Source: Alphaproteobacteria bacterium (GTDB taxonomy: Bacteria > Pseudomonadota > Alphaproteobacteria > Micavibrionales > Micavibrionaceae). Taken from it: 35,422 bases of DNA. Position 1 is the stretch's first letter; each line of letters begins with the position of its first letter. This document shows positions 25,483-34,293 of the stretch, one piece after another. The stretch covers positions 1 through 35,422 of the forward strand of contig JANQFU010000071.1 in the NCBI GenBank assembly GCA_028277665.1, in the 5' to 3' direction. A program made the position numbers and the translations under genes. The notes beneath the pieces are model-generated. The model was given only the letters and a program-made list of their open reading frames with translations, did no database searches and was not told where the DNA came from.

Positions 25483-27390
25483 ATGGAACAGGACACAGGA
25501 CATTTTCAAACGCGGTACGATGTGATTGTCGTGGGCGGCGGGCATGCTGGCTGTGAAGCCGCTGCGGCCGCGGCGCGTATGGGCGCGCGCACGGCATTAA
25601 TGACGCACAAGATCGAGACGATCGGGGCGATGTCGTGTAATCCGGCGATCGGCGGTCTTGGCAAGGGGCACCTCGTGAAGGAGATTGACGCGCTGGACGG
25701 GCTCATGGCGCGCGTGATCGATCAGGCAGGGATCCAGTTCCGTATTCTTAATGCCTCCAAGGGGCCGGCCGTGCGCGGGCCGCGTGCGCAGGCGGATCGC
25801 AAACTTTATCGTCAGGCGATGCTGGCCGCACTGGAGGCGACTGAAAACCTCGATCTTATTGCCGATCCTGTCGAGGATCTCGGGTTTGATCCGTCCGGGC
25901 GGGTTTCCAGCGTAACCGGGGCATCCGGAAAAATTTATCAGGCCGGGGCTGTGGTCATTACGGCCGGAACGTTCTTGCGGGGCGTGATTCATCTCGGGCC
26001 GGAGCGGACGCCGGCGGGGCGCGTTGGCGATCCTCCGTCTGTCGGGTTGGCCGAGGCGTTGGCGCGGCTTGGCCTTCCGCTTGGGCGGCTCAAAACCGGC
26101 ACTCCCGCCCGTCTTGACGGGCGGACGATCGACTGGGGACGGTTGGAGGAGCAGCCGGGCGACGCCGTTCCGACGCCTTTTTCCGCGTTGACGGAGGCTG
26201 TCACCGTGCCGCAGATTAGCTGTTATATCACGTATACGAACGAAGACACACATCGCGCGATCCTTGATAACCTCGACCGTGCGCCGCTTTATTCCGGGCA
26301 GATTCAGGGGCGGGGTCCGCGATATTGTCCTTCGATTGAGGATAAAGTCGTGCGTTTCGCCGACAAGTCGCGGCATCAGGTTTTTCTTGAGCCGGAGGGG
26401 CTCGACGACGATACGGTTTATCCGAACGGGATTTCGACCTCGCTGCCGATCGATATTCAGGACCGGATGATTCATTCCATTGTCGGGCTCGAGACTGTCA
26501 CGGTCAAGCAGTGGGGCTATGCGATCGAATATGATTATATCGACCCGCGTGCGCTGGGGCCGACGCTGGAATGCAAGGCTGTTCCGGGGCTGTTTCTTGC
26601 CGGGCAGGTGAACGGGACGACCGGGTATGAGGAGGCCGCAGCGCAGGGGTTAATGGCCGGTGTGAATGCTGCGCTCCTATGTGCGGGGGCAGGGCGGACG
26701 TTTACGCTCGATCGCGCGAACGCATATATCGGCGTGATGATTGACGACCTTATCACCCGCGGTGCGCCGGAGCCGTACCGGATGTTTACGAGCCGGGCCG
26801 AGTTCCGGTTGCGTTTGCGGGCCGATAATGCGGATCAGCGTTTATGTGATGCCGGGCTCGAGGCCGGCTGTGTCGGGACTGCGCGGGCCGCGTGGTGGGC
26901 GGATCGCAAGGCCGCGCTGAAGGATACACAGGAGCGGATGTCCCGCTTGAGCGCGACGCCGTCGCAGCTTGCGGCGGCGGGATTGCCGGTCAATCAGGAT
27001 GGCGTGCGGCGCAGTGCGTTTGAGCTTCTTCGGTATCCCAGTATCAATTGGGCGGAGCTGTGCCGGATTTGGCCGGATGCGCTTGAGACTGTCTCGCCGG
27101 ATATCGCGGTGCAGATAGAGATTGATGCGCTTTATGCGGGGTATCTTGATCGGAACGAGGCGGATATTGCTGCGTATCGGCGCGATGAGGCGTTGATCTT
27201 GCCCGAGGATCTTGATTACCGGGCGATCGGCTCGCTTTCCAACGAGGTTCGGGAGAAGCTCGAGTTTGCACGTCCGCAGACGCTGGGAGCCGCGGCGCGG
27301 ATCCCGGGGGTTACGCCGGCGGCCGTCGTGGCCCTGTTACGGCACGTCAAAGCGCGCGTCAAGGACGTTAATGAAGGTAATGCGGCATGA
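25483..27390 (+). CDS. mnmG: tRNA modification enzyme MnmG (GidA)
   Basis: FAD-dependent partner of MnmE in forming cmnm5U34 in tRNA. The 635-residue protein begins [20 protein letters not shown], with the dinucleotide-binding [12 protein letters not shown] (16-27). Next is the family signature [20 protein letters not shown], then [16 protein letters not shown], the second FAD motif region [19 protein letters not shown], and [16 protein letters not shown] near the start of the C-terminal tRNA-binding domain. I chose ATG 25483; the open frame extends 32 codons upstream into the mnmE 3' end and is not plausible there. The stop overlaps rsmG by 4 bp, showing coupling. Confidence 0.97.
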   Translation: MEQDTGHFQTRYDVIVVGGGHAGCEAAAAAARMGARTALMTHKIETIGAMSCNPAIGGLGKGHLVKEIDALDGLMARVIDQAGIQFRILNASKGPAVRGPRAQADRKLYRQAMLAALEATENLDLIADPVEDLGFDPSGRVSSVTGASGKIYQAGAVVITAGTFLRGVIHLGPERTPAGRVGDPPSVGLAEALARLGLPLGRLKTGTPARLDGRTIDWGRLEEQPGDAVPTPFSALTEAVTVPQISCYITYTNEDTHRAILDNLDRAPLYSGQIQGRGPRYCPSIEDKVVRFADKSRHQVFLEPEGLDDDTVYPNGISTSLPIDIQDRMIHSIVGLETVTVKQWGYAIEYDYIDPRALGPTLECKAVPGLFLAGQVNGTTGYEEAAAQGLMAGVNAALLCAGAGRTFTLDRANAYIGVMIDDLITRGAPEPYRMFTSRAEFRLRLRADNADQRLCDAGLEAGCVGTARAAWWADRKAALKDTQERMSRLSATPSQLAAAGLPVNQDGVRRSAFELLRYPSINWAELCRIWPDALETVSPDIAVQIEIDALYAGYLDRNEADIAAYRRDEALILPEDLDYRAIGSLSNEVREKLEFARPQTLGAAARIPGVTPAAVVALLRHVKARVKDVNEGNAA

Positions 27391-28034
27391 CGGGTCGTTT
27401 TTCACGGCCGTGGCTCCAGTCTTTGCGAGAGGCGTGCGATGTATATCCGGATGCGGAGGCGGGGCTTGATCTCTATAAGGACGCGCTTCGCAAGTGGGGC
27501 CGGTCGATTAATCTTGTCGGGCCGAAAACGCTTGAGGATCTTGAGGATCGGCATTTTGTTGATTCAGCGCGATTGCTCCGTTTGATGCCGCGAGATGCGC
27601 GGCGGGTCGTGGATTTCGGAAGCGGAGCCGGGTTCCCGGGTCTCGTTCTCGCGCTTTTATCTGACAAGATCTCGGTCCAACTTATTGAGTCCGATCAGAA
27701 AAAATGCTCTTTTCTAAGGCATGTTTCACGTGAAACAAATTCTTCGGCGCGTGTGGATGTTCTGTGTTCGCGGATTGAGGCGGCACAGGTGGGGCCGGTC
27801 GATGTGTTGACGGCCCGCGCGCTCGCGCCGCTCTCACAGCTTTGTGTGTATGCCGCACCGTGGTTCGAGGTTTCTCCGGGGCTTGTTTGCTTGTTTCCAA
27901 AAGGGCGGCAAGTCCGGGAGGAGATCGAGGCGGCCCGCGCCGATTGGGCGTTTGAGGACGAGATTGTGCCGTCTGCCGGTTCTTCTGCGGATGACGGCGG
28001 CGTTGTCGTCCTGCGAGATTTGAAGGATTTGTGA
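27387..28034 (+). CDS. rsmG: 16S rRNA m7G527 methyltransferase RsmG (GidB)
   Basis: Methylates N7 of G527 in 16S rRNA using SAM. The 215-residue protein has the helical N-terminus with [21 protein letters not shown] and motif [14 protein letters not shown] (about 74-86). [13 protein letters not shown] follows, then the catalytic-region [11 protein letters not shown] and a FPKG stretch. Its start is in the 4-bp overlap with mnmG. A perfect parS site lies inside the gene at 27722-27737 and is read as HVSRET. The 100 bp after the stop lead to parA. Confidence 0.95.
   Translation: MTGRFSRPWLQSLREACDVYPDAEAGLDLYKDALRKWGRSINLVGPKTLEDLEDRHFVDSARLLRLMPRDARRVVDFGSGAGFPGLVLALLSDKISVQLIESDQKKCSFLRHVSRETNSSARVDVLCSRIEAAQVGPVDVLTARALAPLSQLCVYAAPWFEVSPGLVCLFPKGRQVREEIEAARADWAFEDEIVPSAGSSADDGGVVVLRDLKDL
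27722..27737. promoter_or_regulatory. parS: parS centromere site 2
   Basis: Second perfect TGTTTCACGTGAAACA, inside rsmG, about 400 bp upstream of parA. With site 1 at 23878 it forms a two-site cluster in this window. Confidence 0.95.
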
Positions 28035-28134
28035 GGTATAAAGTCGCGGATGTGCGATCCTCCGCCTTGTGATTTTTTGTCTGGCAGGGTAGTCTTTAAT
28101 CTCACATTATTTCTGGATTCGGGAGGGTCTCCAC

Positions 28135-28986
28135 ATGAGGGATGCTGGTCGGAAGGATCAACAAGGTGCATCGGGCGCGCTGCGCGTACCGCGTCTGCTG
28201 GCTGTCGCCAATCAGAAGGGCGGCGTCGGCAAAACCACGACGGCGATCAATCTCGCGACGGCTTTGTGTGCTGTCGGGAAGCGGGTGTTGCTCGTTGATC
28301 TGGACCCGCAGGGCAATGCCTCGACCGGTCTTGGCGTCCGCCGCGCAGATATTCATGCGAGTGCGTATGATATGATCTTTAACGGCGTGCCGGCCGAGGA
28401 GGTCGCCGTTCCGTCCCGCGTCCCGCGGTTGTCTTTGGTGACGTCATCGGTTCATTTGTCGGGCGCGGAAATCGAGCTTGTCACTGCGGAGCGACGGGAG
28501 TTGCGCTTGCGGGAGACACTGCGCCGCGAACTTCCTTATGATTACGTGATCGTTGATTGTCCGCCGTCTTTGAATATGCTGACGCTGAATGCGCTGGTCG
28601 CTGTCGATGCGGTTGTCGTTCCGCTTCAGTGCGAGTTTTATGCGCTGGAAGGGCTTAGCCATCTTGTGAAGACCATTGATCGCGTCCGCCAGGTCTATAA
28701 CCCGGGGCTCGAGATTCAGGGCGTGGTTCTGACGATGTACGATCAACGGAACAATCTTTCTGAAATGGTTGCTGCGGATGTGCGGAAATATTTCGGCGAG
28801 AAAGTCTATAAGACGATGATTCCCCGAAATGTCAGGCTGTCCGAGGCCCCGTCCCACGGGATGCCCGCGATTGTTTATGATATGCGCTGTGCCGGTTCGA
28901 AGGCTTATATTTCTCTGGCCGGAGAAATGCTGAAACGCGAGCGCGCGATTGTGTCTGCCGGGGGCAAAGGCACTGTCGCGGCGTAA
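28135..28986 (+). CDS. parA: Chromosome partitioning ATPase ParA (Soj)
   Basis: Deviant-Walker ATPase that binds DNA non-specifically and moves ParB-parS complexes to segregate the origin. The 283-residue protein has LLAVANQKGGVGKTTTAINL (21-40) with signature Lys28 and Lys33, VLLVDLDPQGNAS, and the Walker B-like YVIVDCPPSL. It also has the conserved PLQCEFYALEG and IPRNVRLSEAPSHG. GGGAGGG lies at a good distance before the ATG at 28135. It forms an operon with parB, which starts 22 bp after its stop; the pair lies about 12 kb from the candidate origin. Confidence 0.97.
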   Translation: MRDAGRKDQQGASGALRVPRLLAVANQKGGVGKTTTAINLATALCAVGKRVLLVDLDPQGNASTGLGVRRADIHASAYDMIFNGVPAEEVAVPSRVPRLSLVTSSVHLSGAEIELVTAERRELRLRETLRRELPYDYVIVDCPPSLNMLTLNALVAVDAVVVPLQCEFYALEGLSHLVKTIDRVRQVYNPGLEIQGVVLTMYDQRNNLSEMVAADVRKYFGEKVYKTMIPRNVRLSEAPSHGMPAIVYDMRCAGSKAYISLAGEMLKRERAIVSAGGKGTVAA

Positions 28987-29007
28987 TTTTGCCCGGGGAG
29001 GATTTAG

Positions 29008-29997
29008 ATGTCGAACGAAATTCAGGAAGAGCAACGGGAACAGAAAAAGGACGAGGGCAGGATGGACGGATCTGCGGCGAAAAAAGCGCGCGGGCAAAGC
29101 CGTGGTTTGGGGCGTGGGCTTGATGCGTTGTTCGGCGATGCCGAGCCGGAATTTGCCGGCGAAAAAAGCGCGAATTTTGCGCGCCGGACGCTTAACGTCG
29201 CGGATTTGCGTCCGGGCGGGTCCCAACCCCGCCGTTTGTTTGATGATGACGCGCTGGACCTGCTTGCCGTGTCGATCTCGACGCACGGGATGTTACAGCC
29301 GATTGTCTGCCGGGCGGTCGCTTCCGAGCCCGGGCAGTATGAGATCATTGCCGGCGAGCGGCGCTGGCGGGCGGCGCAACGTGCCCAGCTTCATGACGTT
29401 CCTGTGATTATTCATGAGATCGACGACGAGTCGGCTCTTGAGATTGCATTGATTGAGAACTTGCAGCGGGAGGACCTTAATCCTCTTGATGAAGCCGAGG
29501 GTTATCGCCGGCTGATGGATGAGTTTTCTCATACGCAGGAGAAACTTGCGTCTTCGATCGGGAAAAGCCGCTCTCATATCGCGAATATGGTTCGTCTTCT
29601 GAACCTTCCCGACGGCATTCAGGCGATGCTTCGGGATGGGAAGATTTCCGGCGGGCATGCGCGGGCTTTGATCGGCGCGCAAAATCCTGAAGATCTTGCG
29701 CGTCTTGTCGCGCAGCAGGGGCTTAATGTCCGTCAGACAGAGCAGCTTGTCCGGGATCAACAGAACCCGAAAGGGAAGGGCAAGGGCGCATCCGGTAAGA
29801 AGAGCAGTGCTCCTGTGCAAAAAGATGTCGATACGCTTGCGCTGGAGCAGGAAGTTTCCGCTGCACTCGGGATGAATGTCGCGATCGACGTCAAAGGGAA
29901 GGGCGGTATGTTGCGCGTTTCATTCCAGAACCTCGATCAGCTCGACGAGGTGTTGCACAGGCTCTCGCATTATCCCGGGTCTCGCTTAACCGGCTGA
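29008..29997 (+). CDS. parB: Chromosome partitioning CTPase ParB (Spo0J)
   Basis: Binds parS and spreads along DNA as a CTP-dependent clamp, loading condensin and activating ParA. The 329-residue protein has the ParA-contacting N-terminal SRGLGRGLDALFGD (31-44). The CTP-binding N domain has GERRWRAAQRA (116-126) and IENLQREDLNPLDEA (149-163). The helix-turn-helix is TQEKLASSIGKSRSHIANMVRLLNLP (about 176-201, key residues Q177, S188 and H190). A Lys/Gly linker (about 250-260) leads to a C-terminal dimerisation domain. It converges with the next gene with 2 bp between stops. Two perfect parS sites lie upstream. Confidence 0.97.
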   Translation: MSNEIQEEQREQKKDEGRMDGSAAKKARGQSRGLGRGLDALFGDAEPEFAGEKSANFARRTLNVADLRPGGSQPRRLFDDDALDLLAVSISTHGMLQPIVCRAVASEPGQYEIIAGERRWRAAQRAQLHDVPVIIHEIDDESALEIALIENLQREDLNPLDEAEGYRRLMDEFSHTQEKLASSIGKSRSHIANMVRLLNLPDGIQAMLRDGKISGGHARALIGAQNPEDLARLVAQQGLNVRQTEQLVRDQQNPKGKGKGASGKKSSAPVQKDVDTLALEQEVSAALGMNVAIDVKGKGGMLRVSFQNLDQLDEVLHRLSHYPGSRLTG

Positions 29998-29999
29998 TA

Positions 30000-30653
30000 T
30001 TATTTTGTTATCTCTTCACGTTCTCCGAAGATCGCAGTGCCGAGGCGTATGAAGGTTGCGCCGAGAGGCAGGGCTTTTTCCCAATCGTTGCTCATCCCCA
30101 TGCTGAGCTCCGGGAGATTATGCCTGTGCGCAAGTTTTTTGAGCAGGGCAAAGTGCAGGGCAGGGGGCTCATTTTCTGGAGGGATGCACATCAGCCCGGT
30201 CACGTTTAACCCGGCGGCTCTTGCGTAGGCGAGGATGTCCGGCAGGTCTTTGGGGGCGATCCCGTTTTTCTGGGGTTCTTCGCCTGTGTTCACCTGAAGG
30301 AGGCAGGGCATTGAGCTTTTTTCCTGCTTTTTTGTTTCTTTTGCCAATGCGTCAATGAGTTTCGGCCGGTTAACCGTCTGGATGACATCGAACAACGCGA
30401 CGGCTTGCGCGACTTTATTCGTCTGTAGCGGGCCGATCAGATGCAGGCGGAGATCTGCGTATATTTTTTTGCGATCTCCCCAGTGTTCGCAGGCTTCCTG
30501 AACGCGATTCTCACCGAAAACGCGCTGACCGGCGGCCAGCGCGGCGTCGATTTTTTCTTCCGGCTGGCGTTTGCTTACGGCGATAAGCTCCGTTTGTGGC
30601 GGAAGAACCGCTTTTATCCGGTCCAGATTTTTCGGGATTGTGTCTTGCATCAT
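30000..30653 (-). CDS. PLP homeostasis protein (YggS/PLPBP family)
   Basis: Single-domain, pyridoxal-phosphate-binding TIM-barrel protein thought to keep free PLP and amino/keto-acid levels in balance rather than to act as an enzyme. The 217-residue product has LIAVSKRQPEEKI with PLP-lysine Lys28, FGENRVQEACEHW, LRLHLIGPLQTNK, LLQVNTGEE and the C-terminal LSMGMSNDWEKAL followed by IRLGTAIFG. It starts MMQDTIPKN; the second Met is an equal candidate. It is convergent with parB and lies downstream of the porin gene, separated from it by an intrinsic terminator. Confidence 0.94.
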   Translation of the reverse strand: MMQDTIPKNLDRIKAVLPPQTELIAVSKRQPEEKIDAALAAGQRVFGENRVQEACEHWGDRKKIYADLRLHLIGPLQTNKVAQAVALFDVIQTVNRPKLIDALAKETKKQEKSSMPCLLQVNTGEEPQKNGIAPKDLPDILAYARAAGLNVTGLMCIPPENEPPALHFALLKKLAHRHNLPELSMGMSNDWEKALPLGATFIRLGTAIFGEREEITK

Positions 30654-30665
30654 GTCGCTCTGTAT

Positions 30666-30695
30666 GAAAAAGGGGTGATCCGAAGATCACCCCCC
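30666..30695 (-). terminator. Intrinsic terminator of the porin gene
   Basis: On the minus strand GGGGTGATC and GATCACCCC form a perfect 9-bp stem with a four-base TTCG loop, followed by five T's. It lies about 35 bp after the porin stop. Confidence 0.85.
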
Positions 30696-30729
30696 AAAGT
30701 TCACAAACTCTGTGCTGCAAATCAACCGA

Positions 30730-32010
30730 TTAGAAGTTGATTTGCGTACCGAGCATAATGCTCGTCGCTTCGACGTCGTCATTGGCAACGCCGTTGAGGC
30801 CTGTCGGCAGATCGTTTTCGATGTAGCTGACCGTGCCGCGGAACGTCATGCCCGGGCCGTAGGTGTAGATCACACCACCGGTGTAGCGTTCGGTTTCGAT
30901 GTCGCCGATGCCGGGGCCGATATAGCTGAGTTCGGCATTTTCAGTCAGGTAAGACACGCCCAGTTTGTAAGGTCCGGTCGTGTAGTCTGCACCGAAGACC
31001 CAGGTTTCACGGTCACCGCCGTTGTCGATCCCGAGGTCGTCCTGAATGTAGGCAGCCCCGAAGCCGAACGGACCGTAGTCGAGGTCAAGGCCGGCGTTCC
31101 AGACTTCACGGTTTTCAAGACGGGAGAGAACTTTCTCTCCGGCATTCAACGCACCGTTCCCGTTCGTGTCTTCGAACGTCAGGTTCTGGTTTTCCTCGAT
31201 TTCGCTGTGCGCGTAGCCGGCGCCAACGGCAAAGCCGAGTTTGTCCCACATGCCTTCATAGCGAACGCCGACTTCCCATGCATCGCCGTATTCACCGGCC
31301 ACATCGTCCTGGTTGACCCCTTCGAGGTTGTCGTTGACGACATTGTTGACCTCAGGCGTATACGACAAACCGGCCTGGAAACCGCTGATGACCGGCGTCA
31401 GGTAGGTGATTTTGTCGGAGAAGCCCGTCGGGTTGTTGTCGTAGCTGAAGTTGAAGAGCTGCGCGGTGGGCAGGTTGTTCAGCGCAACAACGTCATTGGC
31501 GGAAAGCGCGCCGCTTTCGTCAACGTCGATGGCCAGAGCCGTTGTGAAGTTGTCCTCCAGCGCGGCGGCATTCGTGATGCCGTAGTTGACCGGCTGGATA
31601 AACTGACGCAGACCGTCATAGTTTGCGTCGGCGGACGGAGCCGCAACCTGCAGGAGGAAGGCTGCCCCATCTTCGGCACCAAGGTTAACGCGTCCCCAGC
31701 TTCCGGACATGTAAATGTAGGCGTCGTCTTCCTGGAAGAAGTCGTCACCATCAGCGTCGGCTTCGAAGTGGGCCCCGACCGTCAGGCCGTTGTCCAGCGT
31801 CGTTTCACCGGTGAAGTGGATTTCGGTTTCCCGCAGCATGTCGAAAGAGCGTTCTTCAAGCGCAGCGGTTTCGTCCTGATCTACGTACGCGCCGTAGATT
31901 TTGATGTGTCCGCCGAGATCCAGCTTGACCCCGCCGTCCGCAGCCATCGCAGGCATGGATGCCAGAGCCATCACACCGGCAGCGGCACTGCTCAGTAGGA
32001 TTTTTTTCAT
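30730..32010 (-). CDS. Outer-membrane porin
   Basis: Predicted beta-barrel porin for diffusion of small solutes across the outer membrane. The 426-residue precursor starts MKKILLSSAAAGVMALASMP, a signal peptide ending at about AMA (residue 23). Alternating strands rich in Gly, Asp and aromatic residues follow, with opening strand KLDLGGHIKIYGAY and final strand ending IMLGTQINF, the C-terminal Phe used for barrel insertion. Many acidic loops (DADGDDFFQEDD, DTNGNGALNAGEK) could bind cations. I chose the ATG at 32010 because GGAGG precedes it; the frame extends 20 codons upstream without signal. An intrinsic terminator follows. The long open frame on the other strand is a composition shadow. 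Confidence 0.92.
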   Translation of the reverse strand: MKKILLSSAAAGVMALASMPAMAADGGVKLDLGGHIKIYGAYVDQDETAALEERSFDMLRETEIHFTGETTLDNGLTVGAHFEADADGDDFFQEDDAYIYMSGSWGRVNLGAEDGAAFLLQVAAPSADANYDGLRQFIQPVNYGITNAAALEDNFTTALAIDVDESGALSANDVVALNNLPTAQLFNFSYDNNPTGFSDKITYLTPVISGFQAGLSYTPEVNNVVNDNLEGVNQDDVAGEYGDAWEVGVRYEGMWDKLGFAVGAGYAHSEIEENQNLTFEDTNGNGALNAGEKVLSRLENREVWNAGLDLDYGPFGFGAAYIQDDLGIDNGGDRETWVFGADYTTGPYKLGVSYLTENAELSYIGPGIGDIETERYTGGVIYTYGPGMTFRGTVSYIENDLPTGLNGVANDDVEATSIMLGTQINF

Positions 32011-32197
32011 TGAGTTCCTCCAATCAAGAGATTGTCGTTTGGTTATACACATATACCCGGGATCGGGCATAGAGAATCGACTCCGATTCCGAAGTCTGGA
32101 ACAAGTAGGCCACTGAGATTCCGGGCGGTCAACACCGGACTTTGCAGAAATGTCACATTTTTTGCTGTTCGTTGTATTTTTGCAACAATCAGGCTTT

Positions 32198-33334
32198 CTA
32201 CGCTGCGAATGCGGGGAGAGCGGGAAGGTTTAAAGGTTGATTAAGTCTGTTTTCATGACAAGCGACCCGCTCCACGAGCCATTCCGGATCAAGGCGTGGC
32301 AATTGAACCGCGAAGTCAAACCGGGTTTTTAATGTGCGATCTTCCGAATATGTTCCGGTTTGCGCTTTACAGGGAATGTGTTCGGCATGGCGCTGCGGGA
32401 AAATATGGTTGATGTATTCCCCAAGCTCTGGCACCTCTTCCACGATTCGTTCCGCCAGCCATGAGTAATTTCTTGAAAGCGTTTGCGCATACCTGCCGAG
32501 TTCTTCGGTCGTCATAGCGTTCAAATCTTCCTGTTTCTTGGCCTCCGGCGTTCCGCACGCCTCGAAAATCCCGGACAGGGTTTGTCTCGTTTCGTTGTCT
32601 ATGTCACAGCCGTCCAGGATATCCCGGATTTCTTCGCAGGCGATGGCGTGCTGGACCTGCGTGAGGCCGATCATGAGTTTGTAATTTTTGACAAGAGTCC
32701 GCGCGGTCCGGGCCGGGTCGTCATAAGCGGCCAGATGCGCTTCCTGTTCCCTTGAGAACGCACGGAGCGTGTCGTGGTCGATCAGGGCGAGGCGGGCGAG
32801 CTTTTCCGTCGAATTGCCGTTGTTGCATGTGTGCGTATATACGTCTTCGTTGTTATAAAGGACATCCTGATACAGGTTCCGCTGCGCGTGATAATGCGCG
32901 GCCGTTGCACAATATGTCAGCAAGTCTTCGTATGCATATATCAGGGAGCCCCGGCCATATGCCTGTTCCTGTTGTTCGGCCCGATGCATGCAGACTCTGT
33001 GGACGATCAGCCCTCCGGTAATCGCGCCGCCGATGAGGAATGCGGAAGCCGTGACAAATGTGGAGGGAAATAATTCCGTGATTCTGGCGACAGCGAGCGC
33101 GCCGCCGAGTCCTAAAGCACCTTGCCAGAGGGGCATTTCGTATTGCGCGGCCGTTGCACGGCAATGAGCCCGGTGCAGATCCTGCAGTTCTTCCAGAATA
33201 ACAGCAATATCGCGCCGGGCCGAAGAAATTTCCGCGCCGTCCCGGGTCTCGGCCAGAGCCAGAAAAAGATCGTTCCTGTGCGCGTCTTCCCGTTCCGATC
33301 CCGGATATGTTGTGATGGTCAGATTGTCTGTCAT
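32198..33334 (-). CDS. Uncharacterised two-helix membrane protein
   Basis: 378-residue protein of unknown function. About 65 polar residues are followed by a hydrophobic hairpin (about 71-112: GALGLGGALAVARI and VTASAFLIGGAITGGLIVHR). A long helical region rich in Ala, Glu, His and Tyr follows, with several cysteines. The plan, two membrane helices then a long soluble helical part, resembles the larger 652-residue protein at 21936-23894, but I see no convincing sequence match between them. A well-formed promoter lies just upstream and AGGAC precedes the ATG. The 187 bp between its stop and the porin gene hold the porin 5' region; I found no firm promoter there. Confidence 0.68.
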   Translation of the reverse strand: MTDNLTITTYPGSEREDAHRNDLFLALAETRDGAEISSARRDIAVILEELQDLHRAHCRATAAQYEMPLWQGALGLGGALAVARITELFPSTFVTASAFLIGGAITGGLIVHRVCMHRAEQQEQAYGRGSLIYAYEDLLTYCATAAHYHAQRNLYQDVLYNNEDVYTHTCNNGNSTEKLARLALIDHDTLRAFSREQEAHLAAYDDPARTARTLVKNYKLMIGLTQVQHAIACEEIRDILDGCDIDNETRQTLSGIFEACGTPEAKKQEDLNAMTTEELGRYAQTLSRNYSWLAERIVEEVPELGEYINHIFPQRHAEHIPCKAQTGTYSEDRTLKTRFDFAVQLPRLDPEWLVERVACHENRLNQPLNLPALPAFAA

Positions 33335-33362
33335 GGGATCGTCCTGTTGTTTGAATCCCGCT

Positions 33363-33392
33363 TTTATATTCCATAATCTTATATCTTGTCAA
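33363..33392 (-). promoter_or_regulatory. sigma70-type promoter
   Basis: On the minus strand, TTGACA (33392-33387) and TATAAA (33368-33363) are 18 bp apart. A start near 33355 would give a leader of about 20 bases to the ATG at 33334. Confidence 0.65.
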
Positions 33393-33531
33393 TGCCGTTT
33401 TTCGGGGGCCACGGCAACCGCCTGAAGTTATGAATACCAAAGCGTTTCGCCGCCGCACGGCACGGCTGACCCTCAACTTCAACCGTGTCAGGAACGCGGT
33501 CCCGTAAATCCTGCGAATAGGCTTTCCCCAT
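33379..33531 (-). pseudogene. IS630-type transposase 5' remnant
   Basis: Starts MGKAYSQDLRDRV and continues to CRAAAKRFGI (33 residues), the typical N-terminal helix-turn-helix of IS630-family transposases. AAAGGAGG lies just upstream on the minus strand. After residue 33 the family sequence stops abruptly and the frame ends 17 codons later. The junction coincides with the short repeat shared with 5344-5364. Most of the transposase is missing, so this is a deletion relic. The promoter for the downstream gene lies in the 3' end of this remnant. Confidence 0.65.
33411..33431. repeat. Short dispersed repeat, copy 2
   Basis: Matches 5344-5364 with one difference over 21 bp, same orientation. It marks the break in the IS630 remnant. 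Confidence 0.45.
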
Positions 33532-33595
33532 ATGAACGGGCCTCCTTTCCCCGTCCATACACTCAATTATTTCTCTCCCGTCCGGACGACCGTTC

Positions 33596-33616
33596 GCGCA
33601 GGACCTCACCCTGCGC
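33596..33616. other. Hairpin in a gene-free stretch
   Basis: GCGCAGG (33596-33602) and CCTGCGC (33610-33616) form a perfect 7-bp stem with a 7-base loop. It has no T tract. The stretch 33532-33720 otherwise holds only the upstream end of the IS630 remnant and the ribosome-binding site of the next gene. Confidence 0.4.
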
Positions 33617-33720
33617 CTGAGTGCCGCTAACCCGGATTCGAAGTCCTGCATAAATCATGGACCTGTCTTGCCGAACGGGATAAACTCCTTTCAGGCTTGT
33701 TTGATTTAAGGGGGGTTTTT

Positions 33721-34287
33721 ATGGCTGTTCTCGCTCGTTTTATGTTTGCTGTGTTGATGACTTGCGGTTTTGTTTTCTCTGGCGTTTCCACGGCCTGTGC
33801 CCAGTCCGTCCCGCAACAGGAAGAAGGCATTTCCCTGCAGGACGCAAAAGATTATGCGCTTGACCTGATGCCCGGAAAGATTGTGAATACGGTCGTCGAA
33901 CCGGATGTTTACGAGTTTGCAATCGTTCAGGAAGACGGAACGCGGGGTGAGGTCGTTGTGGATATCCTCAGCGGTGGGGCTCGTGAGGTCAAAATCGGTA
34001 AATTCGGAAAAACCCGGCAGCCTCCGGAAGTTCAGGTGTCAAAGGATGATGCTCTGCGGGCCGTGTCCGATGCTTTGAAAGAATTTATGCCGGAGGCAAG
34101 AAAATCAGTCCGGGTTTCTGAAACGAGCGTCGTTTTGTATAACGATATTGCCGTTCATCAGATAATCTTCACCTTGAAAAAAAATGTTTTTGAGGCGCTC
34201 GTCGATGGGGAAACCGGGGACGTCTTATCGATCGAGCTTCAGGATGACGAAAACGATCTGCCGCCGTCTCCGGATCAAGAGAAATAA
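33721..34287 (+). CDS. Secreted PepSY-domain protein
   Basis: 188-residue protein with a cleavable signal peptide (MAVLARFMFAVLMTCGFVFS, cleavage after about ACA/Q near residue 28). The mature part has two PepSY-like units. The first is ISLQDAKDYALDLMPGKIVN leading to VVVDILSGGAREVKIG. The second is VSKDDALRAVSDALKEFMPE leading to FEALVDGETGDVLSIEL. PepSY domains are small periplasmic modules often linked to inhibition of peptidases or to sensing; the role here is unknown. The start at 33721 follows an AGGGGGG stretch; an upstream in-frame ATG at 33697 would spoil the signal peptide. The CysQ-like gene begins 6 bp after its stop, so the two are probably co-transcribed. Confidence 0.78.
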   Translation: MAVLARFMFAVLMTCGFVFSGVSTACAQSVPQQEEGISLQDAKDYALDLMPGKIVNTVVEPDVYEFAIVQEDGTRGEVVVDILSGGAREVKIGKFGKTRQPPEVQVSKDDALRAVSDALKEFMPEARKSVRVSETSVVLYNDIAVHQIIFTLKKNVFEALVDGETGDVLSIELQDDENDLPPSPDQEK

Positions 34288-34293
34288 ATCCGC

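Noticed and set aside
30712..31998. 428-codon open frame on the plus strand across the porin gene
   Set aside because: It is the antisense shadow of a GC-rich gene. The minus-strand frame has a signal peptide, ribosome-binding site, C-terminal Phe and terminator; the plus frame has none of these.
33600..33660. A GGATTCGAAGTCC stretch resembling a tRNA T arm
   Set aside because: The flanking bases do not form a 5-bp T stem, and no acceptor, D or anticodon arm can be drawn.
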